Both the position numbers and the translations under genes were made by a program. DNA of 48,503 bases, from the NCBI GenBank assembly GCA_039029315.1, contig JBCCGK010000090.1, positions 1 to 48,503 on the forward strand. Direction: 5' to 3'. The stretch's first letter is position 1; every line of letters begins with the position of its first letter. Positions 15,678 to 23,961 of the stretch are shown one piece after another. The DNA comes from JBCCCJ01 sp039029315. GTDB taxonomy: Bacteria > Bacteroidota > Bacteroidia > J057. Below the pieces are notes generated by a model, which was given only the letters and a program-made list of their open reading frames with translations, did not search any database and was not told the DNA's origin.

Positions 15678-17492
15678 TTATTCGATCACAAATCGAACAC
15701 CAATCGATTGAAAGGCATTATTTTGTCCCTGTACCTTTAGAAAATATAGGCCAGCAGACAGTCCTTGTATGGACAATTGGAGGGTTTCGGCATATTCCCT
15801 CCCGACCTCTATTACCGTTTGACCTTTCAGGTCGATGATTTGTAACAATAATTCAGTGGTCAGTGTCGATGGCTCCAGTTGAATATTCAATCTCTCTGTA
15901 GCCGGATTGGGATACACTTTGATCCAGGGCAAAATCTCCTCCCCCACACTCGAAACCGTTTCATCCACATACGGATCAGATCCTTCATTATATTCAGTCA
16001 TATTGTCCTTCCCATCTCCATCCGGATCATCTGTCGGACCATAGGTATAGGAAAGCAACTCACGAAATTCCCACGCATCCTCCAGGCCATCGCCATCAAT
16101 ATCAGGGGCAATCCCAGAGAAGTTTGCATGAGTTGCATCCAGGCTCGGCATGTCTGCCTCTGCTGCTTTCAAATGGTTTCTTAGGATGACACAGAGTTCA
16201 TGTGTTCGATCTGGTTGAGCAGCAGACAGGTCTGTATCTTCTCCCACATCACTAGACAGATCGAACAGATAGGTGTTTCCCGTTTCATATTCTACCAACA
16301 ATTTATAGACACCATCCACCACCGCAGAGCGAGGAGTTTTATTCGGATTGTTTTCATAATGCGGAGAATGAAAAAAAATCGGCTGCCTTCGATCAAAAGT
16401 ATTCTCGCTTAGCAAGGGGAGCAGACTCTGTCCATCCAGATTGGCAGGCAGTGGCGTGGAACTTCCTGTGAGTTCTGCAATGGTTGGAAATATGTCATAG
16501 GCAACCACTGCTTCTGATATGTATCGATTCGCAGGCACACCAGGGCCTTTGATGAACATGGGCACACGAATCCCCCCTTCATAAATAAAGGTTTTTCCCC
16601 GGTGCAGAGGGGCATTATTGGTAACATTCATTTGCCCGCCATTGTCAGAAATCAGCATGACATAGGTATTGCTATCCAAGCCCAGATTGCTGATACTGGC
16701 CAGTAACTGACCAATCCCTGTATCCGTGTCTTCTGTCATGGCTGCATATTCCACATCGGTGTGATTCTGGCCAGGAGGTCTCTGGTTCGCATCATTGTAC
16801 AAATCAATACTGGCTTGTGTAGCTTCAATATCAGTATGAACTGCATAGTGAGAGAGTTGTAGGTAAAATGGAACCCCGTCTGTTACCGAATTTTGTATAA
16901 AATTGATGGCTTGATTGGTGAGAGAAAATATCTTTTTGGGATCGGTCTGGACCGTAGCTCCCTGATTTCCGTCCCCATTGCTGGTTGCTCCATCACTCAT
17001 ATCGAAGCCATTGTTGGCTGGGCTGGAGGTAGCCGCCGATCCGAGATGCCACTTGCCAAAATGTGCGGTCCGATAATTCAATCCTGTCAGCTTCAACCAC
17101 TCGGCCAGGGTGGTATCTGCACCATCCAGAAAGTTGGTCGTGGCCCCTTCGACCAGCAATCGATCGGGCGTAATCTGGTTATCGGTAGTCGTGAAGTGAT
17201 TTCGTGCTGTAGATCTACCCGTCAGGATACTACAACGAGAAGGAGAACATTTGGGAGCAGGTGCATAAGCCTGAGAAAAAATCAAGCCAGATTGGCCCAG
17301 TTGTTCGATAGCAGGAGTCACATAAAAGTCACTCCTGGAATTGGTTCGGCTGCTGTCCATTTGTACAGATGTACCCGTCCATCCCATATCGTCTAATACA
17401 ATCAGGACAAAATTTGGCTGTGCAGGACTACTTTCCAACAGACATAGGAGAAAAGGCAGGAAACAAAGAATGTTTTTAGAAAATTTGTGCAT
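15678..17492 (-). CDS. Secreted sulfatase with calcium-type linker and T9SS sorting domain
   Basis: The 604-residue protein has a signal peptide (to about A24-Q25). A type I sulfatase domain carries metal ligands D34-D35 (VLDDMG), the formylglycine motif CSPSR (C82), GKWHLG and the SDNGG metal site. A D-rich calcium-binding-like linker (DIDGDGLEDAWE ... DPDGDGKDN) leads to a C-terminal type A sorting domain (VYPNPATERLNIQ ... GLYFLKV). It is predicted to be exported by type IX secretion and to remove sulfate from a polysaccharide or related substrate. The maturase needed for formylglycine is not in the window. The ATG at 17492 gives the signal peptide; a longer upstream reading has none. Confidence 0.9.
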   Translation of the reverse strand: MHKFSKNILCFLPFLLCLLESSPAQPNFVLIVLDDMGWTGTSVQMDSSRTNSRSDFYVTPAIEQLGQSGLIFSQAYAPAPKCSPSRCSILTGRSTARNHFTTTDNQITPDRLLVEGATTNFLDGADTTLAEWLKLTGLNYRTAHFGKWHLGSAATSSPANNGFDMSDGATSNGDGNQGATVQTDPKKIFSLTNQAINFIQNSVTDGVPFYLQLSHYAVHTDIEATQASIDLYNDANQRPPGQNHTDVEYAAMTEDTDTGIGQLLASISNLGLDSNTYVMLISDNGGQMNVTNNAPLHRGKTFIYEGGIRVPMFIKGPGVPANRYISEAVVAYDIFPTIAELTGSSTPLPANLDGQSLLPLLSENTFDRRQPIFFHSPHYENNPNKTPRSAVVDGVYKLLVEYETGNTYLFDLSSDVGEDTDLSAAQPDRTHELCVILRNHLKAAEADMPSLDATHANFSGIAPDIDGDGLEDAWEFRELLSYTYGPTDDPDGDGKDNMTEYNEGSDPYVDETVSSVGEEILPWIKVYPNPATERLNIQLEPSTLTTELLLQIIDLKGQTVIEVGREYAETLQLSIQGLSAGLYFLKVQGQNNAFQSIGVRFVIE

Positions 17493-17754
17493 ACAGGGAC
17501 TTATAAAACGTATCTGGTAAAGGTGTCGAGTGAGCTGAAAGGCTGCTTGAAGTGTATGAGAAAGACAAACAGCCATCCAGTCAGGAAATAGGACACGAAA
17601 TAGGAAAAAGCAAAACTTTCTCCGCATTTTCACATCGCCTATATCCAGCGACTTACATGCTTTTCCTAAATTAGACAGCCCAACAGGCTTCTTTATTCCA
17701 GAAGAGTCTGTTAACAATGAAAGGGATTTCCAAAGATTGTATGGACTTCAGAGA

Positions 17755-18282
17755 TTAGTCCTCACATAAAAAATCCTGAGGCTCATTTGTTGGATTGAGA
17801 ACTCCCACCCCCGTGAGCTGGTCGGCGAACACACAGGCCTCACAATTTTCCAACTCATACACATCCCGATTTGTCTGACCAGTGATATCATACGGTACAC
17901 TCGCGACAAAACCCTCAAAGCTGAAAGCTGTTCCACTATCTTTGAACACGCCTCCAATCGTGTAGGACAGGAATCCCAAATATACTTCTTCTTCGAATGT
18001 TCCATTCCAGCTCGCTTGCCCAATGTCATCTGAAGAAAATAATACCTTATCTCCATCCTGGACTTTCATGCTAAACACATCCAGTTCACATGCGATAACC
18101 GGAAGGAATACATCATTGATACCATCTCCATTTGGCGTGAAAATATTAGGAATAGATACGGCGCAACTATCTATCAATTCATTGACTGCGGGATTGGTAC
18201 ACGCGTCAGCCTGAACGATATTTTTTACAACTGGTTTGCAGGCAAAAAGAAAGAAGAGGCAGAAGAAGAAAAGCTTGTTCAT
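17755..18282 (-). CDS. Lipoprotein with CHU_C / gliding-motility-associated C-terminal-like domain
   Basis: The 175-residue protein has a short lipoprotein signal (LFAC, C15). From about residue 46 it has the hallmark IPNIFTPNGDGINDVF of CHU_C domains, including a WNG turn (ASWNGTF) where the family normally has GWDG. CHU_C domains usually end large T9SS-secreted adhesins; here one stands nearly alone on a lipoprotein. The last ~60 residues are unassigned and contain a cysteine pair (ENCEACVF). The ATG at 18282 is chosen because it starts the lipoprotein signal. It is separate from the sulfatase gene by 262 bp. Confidence 0.75.
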   Translation of the reverse strand: MNKLFFFCLFFLFACKPVVKNIVQADACTNPAVNELIDSCAVSIPNIFTPNGDGINDVFLPVIACELDVFSMKVQDGDKVLFSSDDIGQASWNGTFEEEVYLGFLSYTIGGVFKDSGTAFSFEGFVASVPYDITGQTNRDVYELENCEACVFADQLTGVGVLNPTNEPQDFLCED

Positions 18283-18523
18283 GGAAGGATAGGATTTGTT
18301 GGTTGATCTGTTCGTGCAAACTACTTCATCCAAGGGACATATGCACATGAATATGTGACGATTGGTTGAAACAGATTTCTCTTTCTTTCGAATACTCAGA
18401 AACACACCAAACAATTCTGGCGTCATTCATACTTTTGCCATTTCTCTACTGTAACCAAGTGCAGACTAGCAGTTATGGATGCATAGGATTTAGATTTTGA
18501 TCACTTGTTGCGGAAACCATGGC

Positions 18524-21500
18524 ATGACTCACTACTCTCCTTTTCTCAAACCACTGACTCTTTTTGGCGTATTGTTTTCCCTGTTGATCCCTGGAAGACT
18601 GTCTGGGCAAGTCTTTGAGGTCCAGGAAATGGGGAAATGGGGATTCATGGATCGAAAGGGGCAATTGGTGGTCCCAACCAAATATGATTTTATCTATTCT
18701 GATATTTTGTCTCGACCTGATAGAGGGTTATTTGTCGTGCAGACAGGCGAGAAAATGGGCGTCTATCAAACGGACCGTGGAGAAATCATCCCTACCGCTT
18801 ACGAGCAGATTCAGATAGGAGAATATGGAGATGTCGAAGTCTGGCAAGATGGCAAGGTTGGCCTGCTCAATCTTCAGGGCCAACAAGTGTTGCCACCTCA
18901 GTATCATGAATTGGTACAACTGGACTCATTCTTGTACAAAATCAGAACAGACTCCAGTTGGGGGGTATGGCACAAACAAGCGGGACACCTCATTCCAGCT
19001 TCCCTCGCGGATGTTTCTCTCAGTCATTGGGGGCATCTCCTGGGCCAAAGTCATGCGGGAAGTTATGGAGTATGGGATACGCAAGGAGACCTACTCTTCG
19101 ATTCTTTTCCTGCTCCTTTGTATCCGCTCTCTCCTTATATGTTCGGGTTTCAAGAGAATAGGCAAAACAACAGAAATGGGCTGGTAGGCCTGGATGGAAC
19201 AATTCTATTTCCCCCTCAACTTGGTGCGATCCAGCCTTACAAAGCGTACTTCCTGGGGCATCAGGATTCCTTATTTGGATTGTTCGATGACAAGGGAAGA
19301 CAACTGCTTGATCTTCAATACGAAAAAATCATAACCGAGGGAGAAGATCTGTTTTGGATCAAACAAAGTGGTTTATGGGGAATTGCGGATACCAGTGGCA
19401 CCATTCGGATTGAGCCCCTTTTTTACAGACAAGGGCGCTTCAAAGGCCCGGTCGGTATCGTTACCCAAGCCGGACGATATGGATTGATCAATCGTGCGGG
19501 AGAATTTTTGACGGATCTGGATTGTGAACGGGTTCGCATCTATGGAAGAGCGGCTTATATCCTGAGAAATGGAGAACGCACCCAACTCACATTCAATGAG
19601 CAAGGACAACTCATTCCTCGCAAAAAAAGCCTGATCATCCGTACCGCAACAGATAGTGATAGTCTAGACACTGATACGAGCTTGTCTGTGGCCCCCAGCA
19701 ATCCCAATTGGAATATTCCGGCAGAGCCCTATGGCTGGTTTTATGACACTACTTACAACAAATGGGGTCTGTTGGACTCCCTGCTTGATACCCTGATCAT
19801 TCCGACTTTCAAGGAAGTCTATGTCATTCCTCGATTCAATATGAGCATGGTCATCCTTCGGCCAGAATTCTCCGCTGAATTTGGAAACTCAAGTCGAAAA
19901 TGTGGGTTGATCAACCACCAAACAGGCGAGTATCTTCTGAATCCGGTTTTGAACATGATCTACATCCAGGATTTTGCACGTTATCCGGCTGCCAGAGCCC
20001 AGTTTAGTACCCGAGGGTTTAAGCTGGTGAGTTATCGGGGACAGGTATATGGCCCTGACTTTGTTCGCTATATGGGCCCTTTCGAAAAAGGGATTGCCCG
20101 CATCTGCCAAAAAGGAAATATCTATGCCCCATTTGTCAGTGAGGCAGGGCTGGAACCTCAATTTGATCCCCAAGGGCTGGCTGGCAGCTGGTCCTATATG
20201 AATTTGCGCGGCAAAGTCTCGGAAACTCCTACCTATTCTTATGCAGAAAACTATATCGGGAAACTCGCCCTGGTCAAACAGCAAGACAAATGGGGGGCTA
20301 TCAATCGCAGGTTCCAGGCAGTTATTCCCACCGAGTATGATTCTCTTTTTTATCCAAAGTCGTTGAAAGAGGAAGGCCCCAGTAGAGGGAGTTCAGATAC
20401 GGGCTTGCTATGTGCTGTGGTAGAACAACAAAAATATTTTTTCCTGGATGAACACGGCTCCCTTATTTTCAGCCGAACCTATGAAGCCGTTGGAGAGTAT
20501 TCAGAGGGATTGGCTCGATTCAAACTGGATGGAAAGTGGGGCTATGTCGACCAAAAGGGAAACGAAGTAATCGAGGCCCAATTTGGTAAGGCAGGAGACT
20601 TCCATGATGGCGTAGCCAATGTCCAATACAAACGAAAGTGGGGATATATCAATCTGCAAGGAGAATGGGTAGTGTCCCCTGCTTTTCAGCAAGCCGGGAA
20701 GATGATCGATGGCGTCGCCAGGGTACAGGAAGGGAGAAGATTCGGCTATATTCAGAGCGATGGCAAATGGCTTGTTAAGACCAACTATGTAGAAGCATCT
20801 GATTTTCTGCATGGTATCGCCATTGTCAGAAAACCGGAGAAAAAATTCGGTGTCATCGATCGTCGTGGCAAATGGCTTCTTCCCCAAAAATTTGAACAAA
20901 TCAGTTGGATTGGGGACAATCTGAAGGTGATAAATGACAAGGATCTAACAGGATTTTATGGAATAGATGGACAGTCTATCGCTCGTCCCCAATATGAGTA
21001 TGTAGGCAATTTTCATGAAGGATTGGCTCGCTTCAAGAAAGCTGGCAAATACGGATATTTGGATAGCAGTTTGCAAGTCGTCATTCCTGCCCGCTATGCT
21101 TCGGCTGGGAATTTTCATTTTGGATTGGCTGTCATTGGAAAACCACGCGGCTATGGCAATGATAATTGGTGGGGGGCTATCAATCACCAGGGAAGAGAAG
21201 TCATCGCGATGAACAATCTAGCCATTGATATTCGAGGATATGGGAATGTGTGGGCAGATCGGGTCGACAGCGTGAGGGCTGGTTGGCGCCGACTGGACCT
21301 TTCAACCTATTTTAGCCAGCAACCACTTACACTGGCCAAGATCAATGCGAATCATGTCCTGTTCGAAAAAATCAACCGAAAATATGGATATGTCAACATC
21401 CATCAGCCCAAGAATGGAATGGTGATCGCAGAAACAGACCGCTTATTGGGCATCCTGGATCATCAGGGAAAATGGTTGATACATCCAGTGTATGAATCCA

Positions 21501-21601
21501 TTCAATACAGAGATGGCCTGTATAAAATTGTGAACAATGGGGATATTGGCTACCTGGATGAAAACGGAAGCTGGATCTGGGAATTGAGAAACAAAAAATA
21601 G
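18524..21601 (+). CDS. Large secreted WG-repeat protein (paralogue 1)
   Basis: The 1025-residue protein has a signal peptide ending about GRLSGQ. It is almost entirely WG-type beta repeats (units such as KWGFMDRKGQLVVPTKYD, KWGYVDQKGNEVIEAQF and KWGYINLQGEWVVSPAFQ). It is a paralogue of the products at 36759-39866 and 39921-43115. It shares with them the N-terminal unit, a central landmark (YGWF ... WGLLDS ... IYIQDFAR) and the C-terminal unit (GLYKIVNNGDIGYLDENG). WG repeats probably form a solenoid or propeller-like fold, but ligands are unknown. The ATG at 18524 opens the signal peptide. Mobile element C begins 13 bp after its stop. Confidence 0.85.
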   Translation: MTHYSPFLKPLTLFGVLFSLLIPGRLSGQVFEVQEMGKWGFMDRKGQLVVPTKYDFIYSDILSRPDRGLFVVQTGEKMGVYQTDRGEIIPTAYEQIQIGEYGDVEVWQDGKVGLLNLQGQQVLPPQYHELVQLDSFLYKIRTDSSWGVWHKQAGHLIPASLADVSLSHWGHLLGQSHAGSYGVWDTQGDLLFDSFPAPLYPLSPYMFGFQENRQNNRNGLVGLDGTILFPPQLGAIQPYKAYFLGHQDSLFGLFDDKGRQLLDLQYEKIITEGEDLFWIKQSGLWGIADTSGTIRIEPLFYRQGRFKGPVGIVTQAGRYGLINRAGEFLTDLDCERVRIYGRAAYILRNGERTQLTFNEQGQLIPRKKSLIIRTATDSDSLDTDTSLSVAPSNPNWNIPAEPYGWFYDTTYNKWGLLDSLLDTLIIPTFKEVYVIPRFNMSMVILRPEFSAEFGNSSRKCGLINHQTGEYLLNPVLNMIYIQDFARYPAARAQFSTRGFKLVSYRGQVYGPDFVRYMGPFEKGIARICQKGNIYAPFVSEAGLEPQFDPQGLAGSWSYMNLRGKVSETPTYSYAENYIGKLALVKQQDKWGAINRRFQAVIPTEYDSLFYPKSLKEEGPSRGSSDTGLLCAVVEQQKYFFLDEHGSLIFSRTYEAVGEYSEGLARFKLDGKWGYVDQKGNEVIEAQFGKAGDFHDGVANVQYKRKWGYINLQGEWVVSPAFQQAGKMIDGVARVQEGRRFGYIQSDGKWLVKTNYVEASDFLHGIAIVRKPEKKFGVIDRRGKWLLPQKFEQISWIGDNLKVINDKDLTGFYGIDGQSIARPQYEYVGNFHEGLARFKKAGKYGYLDSSLQVVIPARYASAGNFHFGLAVIGKPRGYGNDNWWGAINHQGREVIAMNNLAIDIRGYGNVWADRVDSVRAGWRRLDLSTYFSQQPLTLAKINANHVLFEKINRKYGYVNIHQPKNGMVIAETDRLLGILDHQGKWLIHPVYESIQYRDGLYKIVNNGDIGYLDENGSWIWELRNKK

Positions 21602-21614
21602 AGGGATTCTCTTA

Positions 21615-21775
21615 GAGGCTGTTTTGAGATATGTGCTGAGAATTTTCAGGATGTATTTTTTTCTCAGACAAGGCTCTTCTTTGCTCTCATAGTGGTGCTA
21701 TGAGAACAAAAAAAGCTGTAGAATGAGGAAAAAAGACACATACAAAAAATGAGTGACAGATTTTCAAACAGTCTC
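21615..21775 (+). mobile_element. MITE-like element, copy C (161 bp)
   Basis: Flanked by TTA at 21612-21614 and 21776-21778. Ends are GAGGCTGTTTTGAG and TTTTCAAACAGTCTC. The central hairpin is TCTTTGCTCTCATAG / CTATGAGAACAAAAA with loop TGGTG. It lies between two convergent genes. The right-hand TTA is, on the minus strand, the TAA stop codon of the nucleotidyltransferase gene. Confidence 0.88.
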
Positions 21776-22492
21776 TTACACAAAGGTCAGTTCCATTGCT
21801 GCCACCTTGCGCATCAGTTTCACGATTTTCTGAACATGCTCATAATCAGCTCCGATTGGCAAGGCATAATACAATCCTTCTTCCAGATCGGGATAGGCAA
21901 GAAACCGGCGAAAATGACTCCGGACATAACTTCGAACTTCATGAAACGCTTTGGCAACGTCCTCACTAAGCTCTGGTCTGTTCTCAACCAGGAAGACCAA
22001 GTCCTGAAAGTCCTCACTATGGCGCACATTTTCCTGTCCTCTATCCAGAAAGGCATTCACTTTGGCTGCGGTATAGTAGGCAGGATGGAAGATGCGAATC
22101 GTGTTTCCATTGGGCAGAGAATAAATCAATGAATGAAATAAGCCCTCCTCATACCAAATATTGCGATAGCCCAATAATTCCACTTGTCCCTGAATGGGGG
22201 AGATGGTCAGCGGGATTCCTTCATAGGTCCACCGACAAGTCGGCCCTTCTACACCGGGATGTTTGACAAATCCCCGTTCGATGAGCATCTTCTCCCACTG
22301 AAAGTGGTCCAACAATGCAGGAAGATTCAGGAGGCAATCAATATCTCCTGAGGGCCTGAACTCTGGTGCAGCTTCATCTGTGATGTACAGATTCAATACC
22401 GCTCCACCAACAAAAGTGATCTTTTGGTTGAGGTCTCCAAATCCTTTGGCAACAGTCTGCAGCAATTCTAAGTGTCTATCCAGCATATACAT
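21776..22492 (-). CDS. AbiEii-like nucleotidyltransferase-fold protein
   Basis: The 238-residue protein has the nucleotidyltransferase signature FVGGAVLNLY ... PSGDIDCLL (G29, G30, D50, D52). The helical part YYTAAKVNAFLDRG ... RHSEDFQDLVFLVENR is as in AbiEii/AbiGii-type proteins. The third catalytic carboxylate, which I would expect in a VDIMP-like strand after GIP, reads LTISP here, so catalysis may be impaired or use another residue. It overlaps the upstream helix-turn-helix gene by 17 bp. The pair resembles toxin-antitoxin organisation, but toxicity is an inference. Its TAA stop coincides with the target duplication of mobile element C. ATG at 22486 is an alternative start. Confidence 0.75.
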   Translation of the reverse strand: MYMLDRHLELLQTVAKGFGDLNQKITFVGGAVLNLYITDEAAPEFRPSGDIDCLLNLPALLDHFQWEKMLIERGFVKHPGVEGPTCRWTYEGIPLTISPIQGQVELLGYRNIWYEEGLFHSLIYSLPNGNTIRIFHPAYYTAAKVNAFLDRGQENVRHSEDFQDLVFLVENRPELSEDVAKAFHEVRSYVRSHFRRFLAYPDLEEGLYYALPIGADYEHVQKIVKLMRKVAAMELTFV

Positions 22493-23009
22493 TTTCCTTT
22501 ATCCGCTTGCTCAACTCTTCAATGGCCAGGTTCTGCTCTCGTGCCCGTCCTACCCGAATGGCATCCAGGAGTGCCAGCATTTCATAGAGCAAAGGATCCT
22601 TTCTGATGGCTTTGATCACACTGGGATAGAGGGGCATCACTGCTTGTCCTCGCATGCTCCCAATAGAACTGGGCCAAACAAAAGATTCTTTATCTGAAAG
22701 GATCATCTCTGACAATGGCCTTGCAGAGTGTGCAGTTGGAATTCCTCTTACTAACGAACCGGGCTGTGCAGGAAATACATATTTTAATCCATACGTAAGA
22801 AATTCCATCAAAGAGGCGCGAAATACTCTCTTTTTGGAAGAGTCTACCAGCCGCGCCTGCCATGATCTGTTCAGAGCTTCGGCGACTTCAGACTGACTGA
22901 TGAACAAGGATTGTGCGATATCCGAATACCGCCACCGGCTTTCGCCCAGCGATACCATTTTCATGAGAATGACCACATCCTGTGGTCGCATGCCATTGTG
23001 TTTGCGCAT
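22476..23009 (-). CDS. Winged-helix (MarR-like) regulator paired with the nucleotidyltransferase
   Basis: The 177-residue protein has an N-terminal winged helix-turn-helix (RPQDVVILMKMV ... YSDIAQSLFISQSEVAEAL). The C-terminal part has landmarks RGIPTAHSARPLSE, MPLYPSVIKA and ALLDAIRVGRAREQ, a pattern I recall from uncharacterised regulators encoded beside nucleotidyltransferases. The ATG at 23009 is preferred because a perfect palindrome at 23025-23039 lies just upstream and fits autoregulation. A TTG at 23051 would place that palindrome inside the gene. It is the first gene of a two-gene operon. Confidence 0.72.
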   Translation of the reverse strand: MRKHNGMRPQDVVILMKMVSLGESRWRYSDIAQSLFISQSEVAEALNRSWQARLVDSSKKRVFRASLMEFLTYGLKYVFPAQPGSLVRGIPTAHSARPLSEMILSDKESFVWPSSIGSMRGQAVMPLYPSVIKAIRKDPLLYEMLALLDAIRVGRAREQNLAIEELSKRIKENVYAG

Positions 23010-23024
23010 AGAGTCAAAAAATAA

Positions 23025-23039
23025 TTCGCGAATCGCGAA
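23025..23039. promoter_or_regulatory. Palindrome, candidate operator of the HTH/nucleotidyltransferase operon
   Basis: TTCGCGA-A-TCGCGAA is a perfect 7-bp inverted repeat around one base, ending 15 bp upstream of the ATG at 23009. GC-rich palindromes are rare in this AT-leaning intergenic sequence. Its position suits repression of the operon by its own winged-helix protein. Confidence 0.55.
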
Positions 23040-23232
23040 TGAACTTAACAATTTTTTTTGAATCCTGCTCTTCTAATTCCCATTCAAGCTTTCATCTGAT
23101 GTTCAGATTTGATCAAATTACTTCGCAGAATGAAAATTCTCCCATATTGAGATTTTCCTAAAACCTGCTTTTTACAAGTTTTGACGGAAGTTTTCTTGAT
23201 TCGTTACTGTAAATCAGAAAAAAAATTGACTG

Positions 23233-23898
23233 TTACCCCCCTTCGAAGAAGACGCTCATCTCCTCCAAGCTTTTTCTATGCAAATCTGGTACCATCATTT
23301 CATCTGAAGGAAAACCCACCGGAATGAGAATAAAGGCTCTTTCGTTTTCTGGGCGGCCCAACAATTTGGACAGAAAGTTCATCGGGCTCGGGGTATGTGT
23401 CAAGGAGACAAGGCCCGCATTGTAGATGGACTGCAACAAAAACCCTGTTGCGAGTCCGACGGATTCATTGACGTAATAATTGTTGTGTTTTTGTCCATTT
23501 TCCATCTCATAAATTCGTCGAAATACAACAATCAGCCAGGGAGCGATTTCGAGGAAGGGTTTTTCCCAACTGGTTCCGAATGCTTCGAGGTCTTTGAGCC
23601 AGGTATCAGTCATTCTCCCATTGTAGTTGCGATACTCCTCTTCTTCTGCTGCTACCCGAATCTGACGCTTGATTTCCGGGTCACTGATGGCACAAAAGGT
23701 CCAGGGTTGCTTATGCGCCCCCGAGGGAGCTGAAGAAGCGGTCAATAACAGTTTTTCTATCACCTCTCTGGGAATGGGTTTATCCGAAAATTCCCGGACA
23801 GTCCTTCGACCATCCATGAATTGATAATGTCTTTCGGCTCGATCACGAACCTCTGCTTCGGAATAAACCTGTGGTTGATAAGGAATAAATGTTGCCAA
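23233..23898 (-). CDS. Nitroreductase-fold flavoprotein, iodotyrosine deiodinase-like
   Basis: The 221-residue FMN enzyme has the nitroreductase features RRTVREFSDKPIP (31-43) and TASSAPSGAHKQPWTF (53-68). From memory of the human iodotyrosine deiodinase sequence it aligns without gaps across the active-site lid. The three residues that bind the substrate zwitterion are all present: E88 and Y92 (EEEEYRNY) and K113 (WEKPFL). NAGLVSLTHTP and PVGFPSDEMMVPDL near the end also match. It may dehalogenate halotyrosines or reduce a similar amino-acid-like phenol. There is no membrane anchor, unlike in mammals. It is divergent from the cyclase gene. Confidence 0.88.
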   Translation of the reverse strand: MATFIPYQPQVYSEAEVRDRAERHYQFMDGRRTVREFSDKPIPREVIEKLLLTASSAPSGAHKQPWTFCAISDPEIKRQIRVAAEEEEYRNYNGRMTDTWLKDLEAFGTSWEKPFLEIAPWLIVVFRRIYEMENGQKHNNYYVNESVGLATGFLLQSIYNAGLVSLTHTPSPMNFLSKLLGRPENERAFILIPVGFPSDEMMVPDLHRKSLEEMSVFFEGG

Positions 23899-23906
23899 AA
23901 TCTATG

Positions 23907-23914
23907 TAACTTTG
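23907..23914 (+). promoter_or_regulatory. Candidate -7 element for the cyclase gene (TAACTTTG)
   Basis: Matches TAnnTTTG and lies 47 nt before the ATG at 23962. No good TTTG box is seen at the correct upstream distance. It faces the opposing element at 23936-23943, so the two promoters would overlap. Confidence 0.35.
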
Positions 23915-23935
23915 TTTCGAATTTCAGTTAACCAA

Positions 23936-23943
23936 CAAATATA
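23936..23943 (-). promoter_or_regulatory. Candidate -7 element for the deiodinase-like gene (TATATTTG on minus strand)
   Basis: On the minus strand the sequence is an exact TAnnTTTG match, 37 nt upstream of the start at 23898. A -33 TTTG box is not evident. Confidence 0.4.
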
Positions 23944-23961
23944 GGTTTCTTTTGCTTATTC

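Noticed and set aside
23025..23051. TTG at 23051 as start of the winged-helix gene
   Set aside because: It would place the perfect palindrome inside the coding region; ATG at 23009 leaves it in an operator position.
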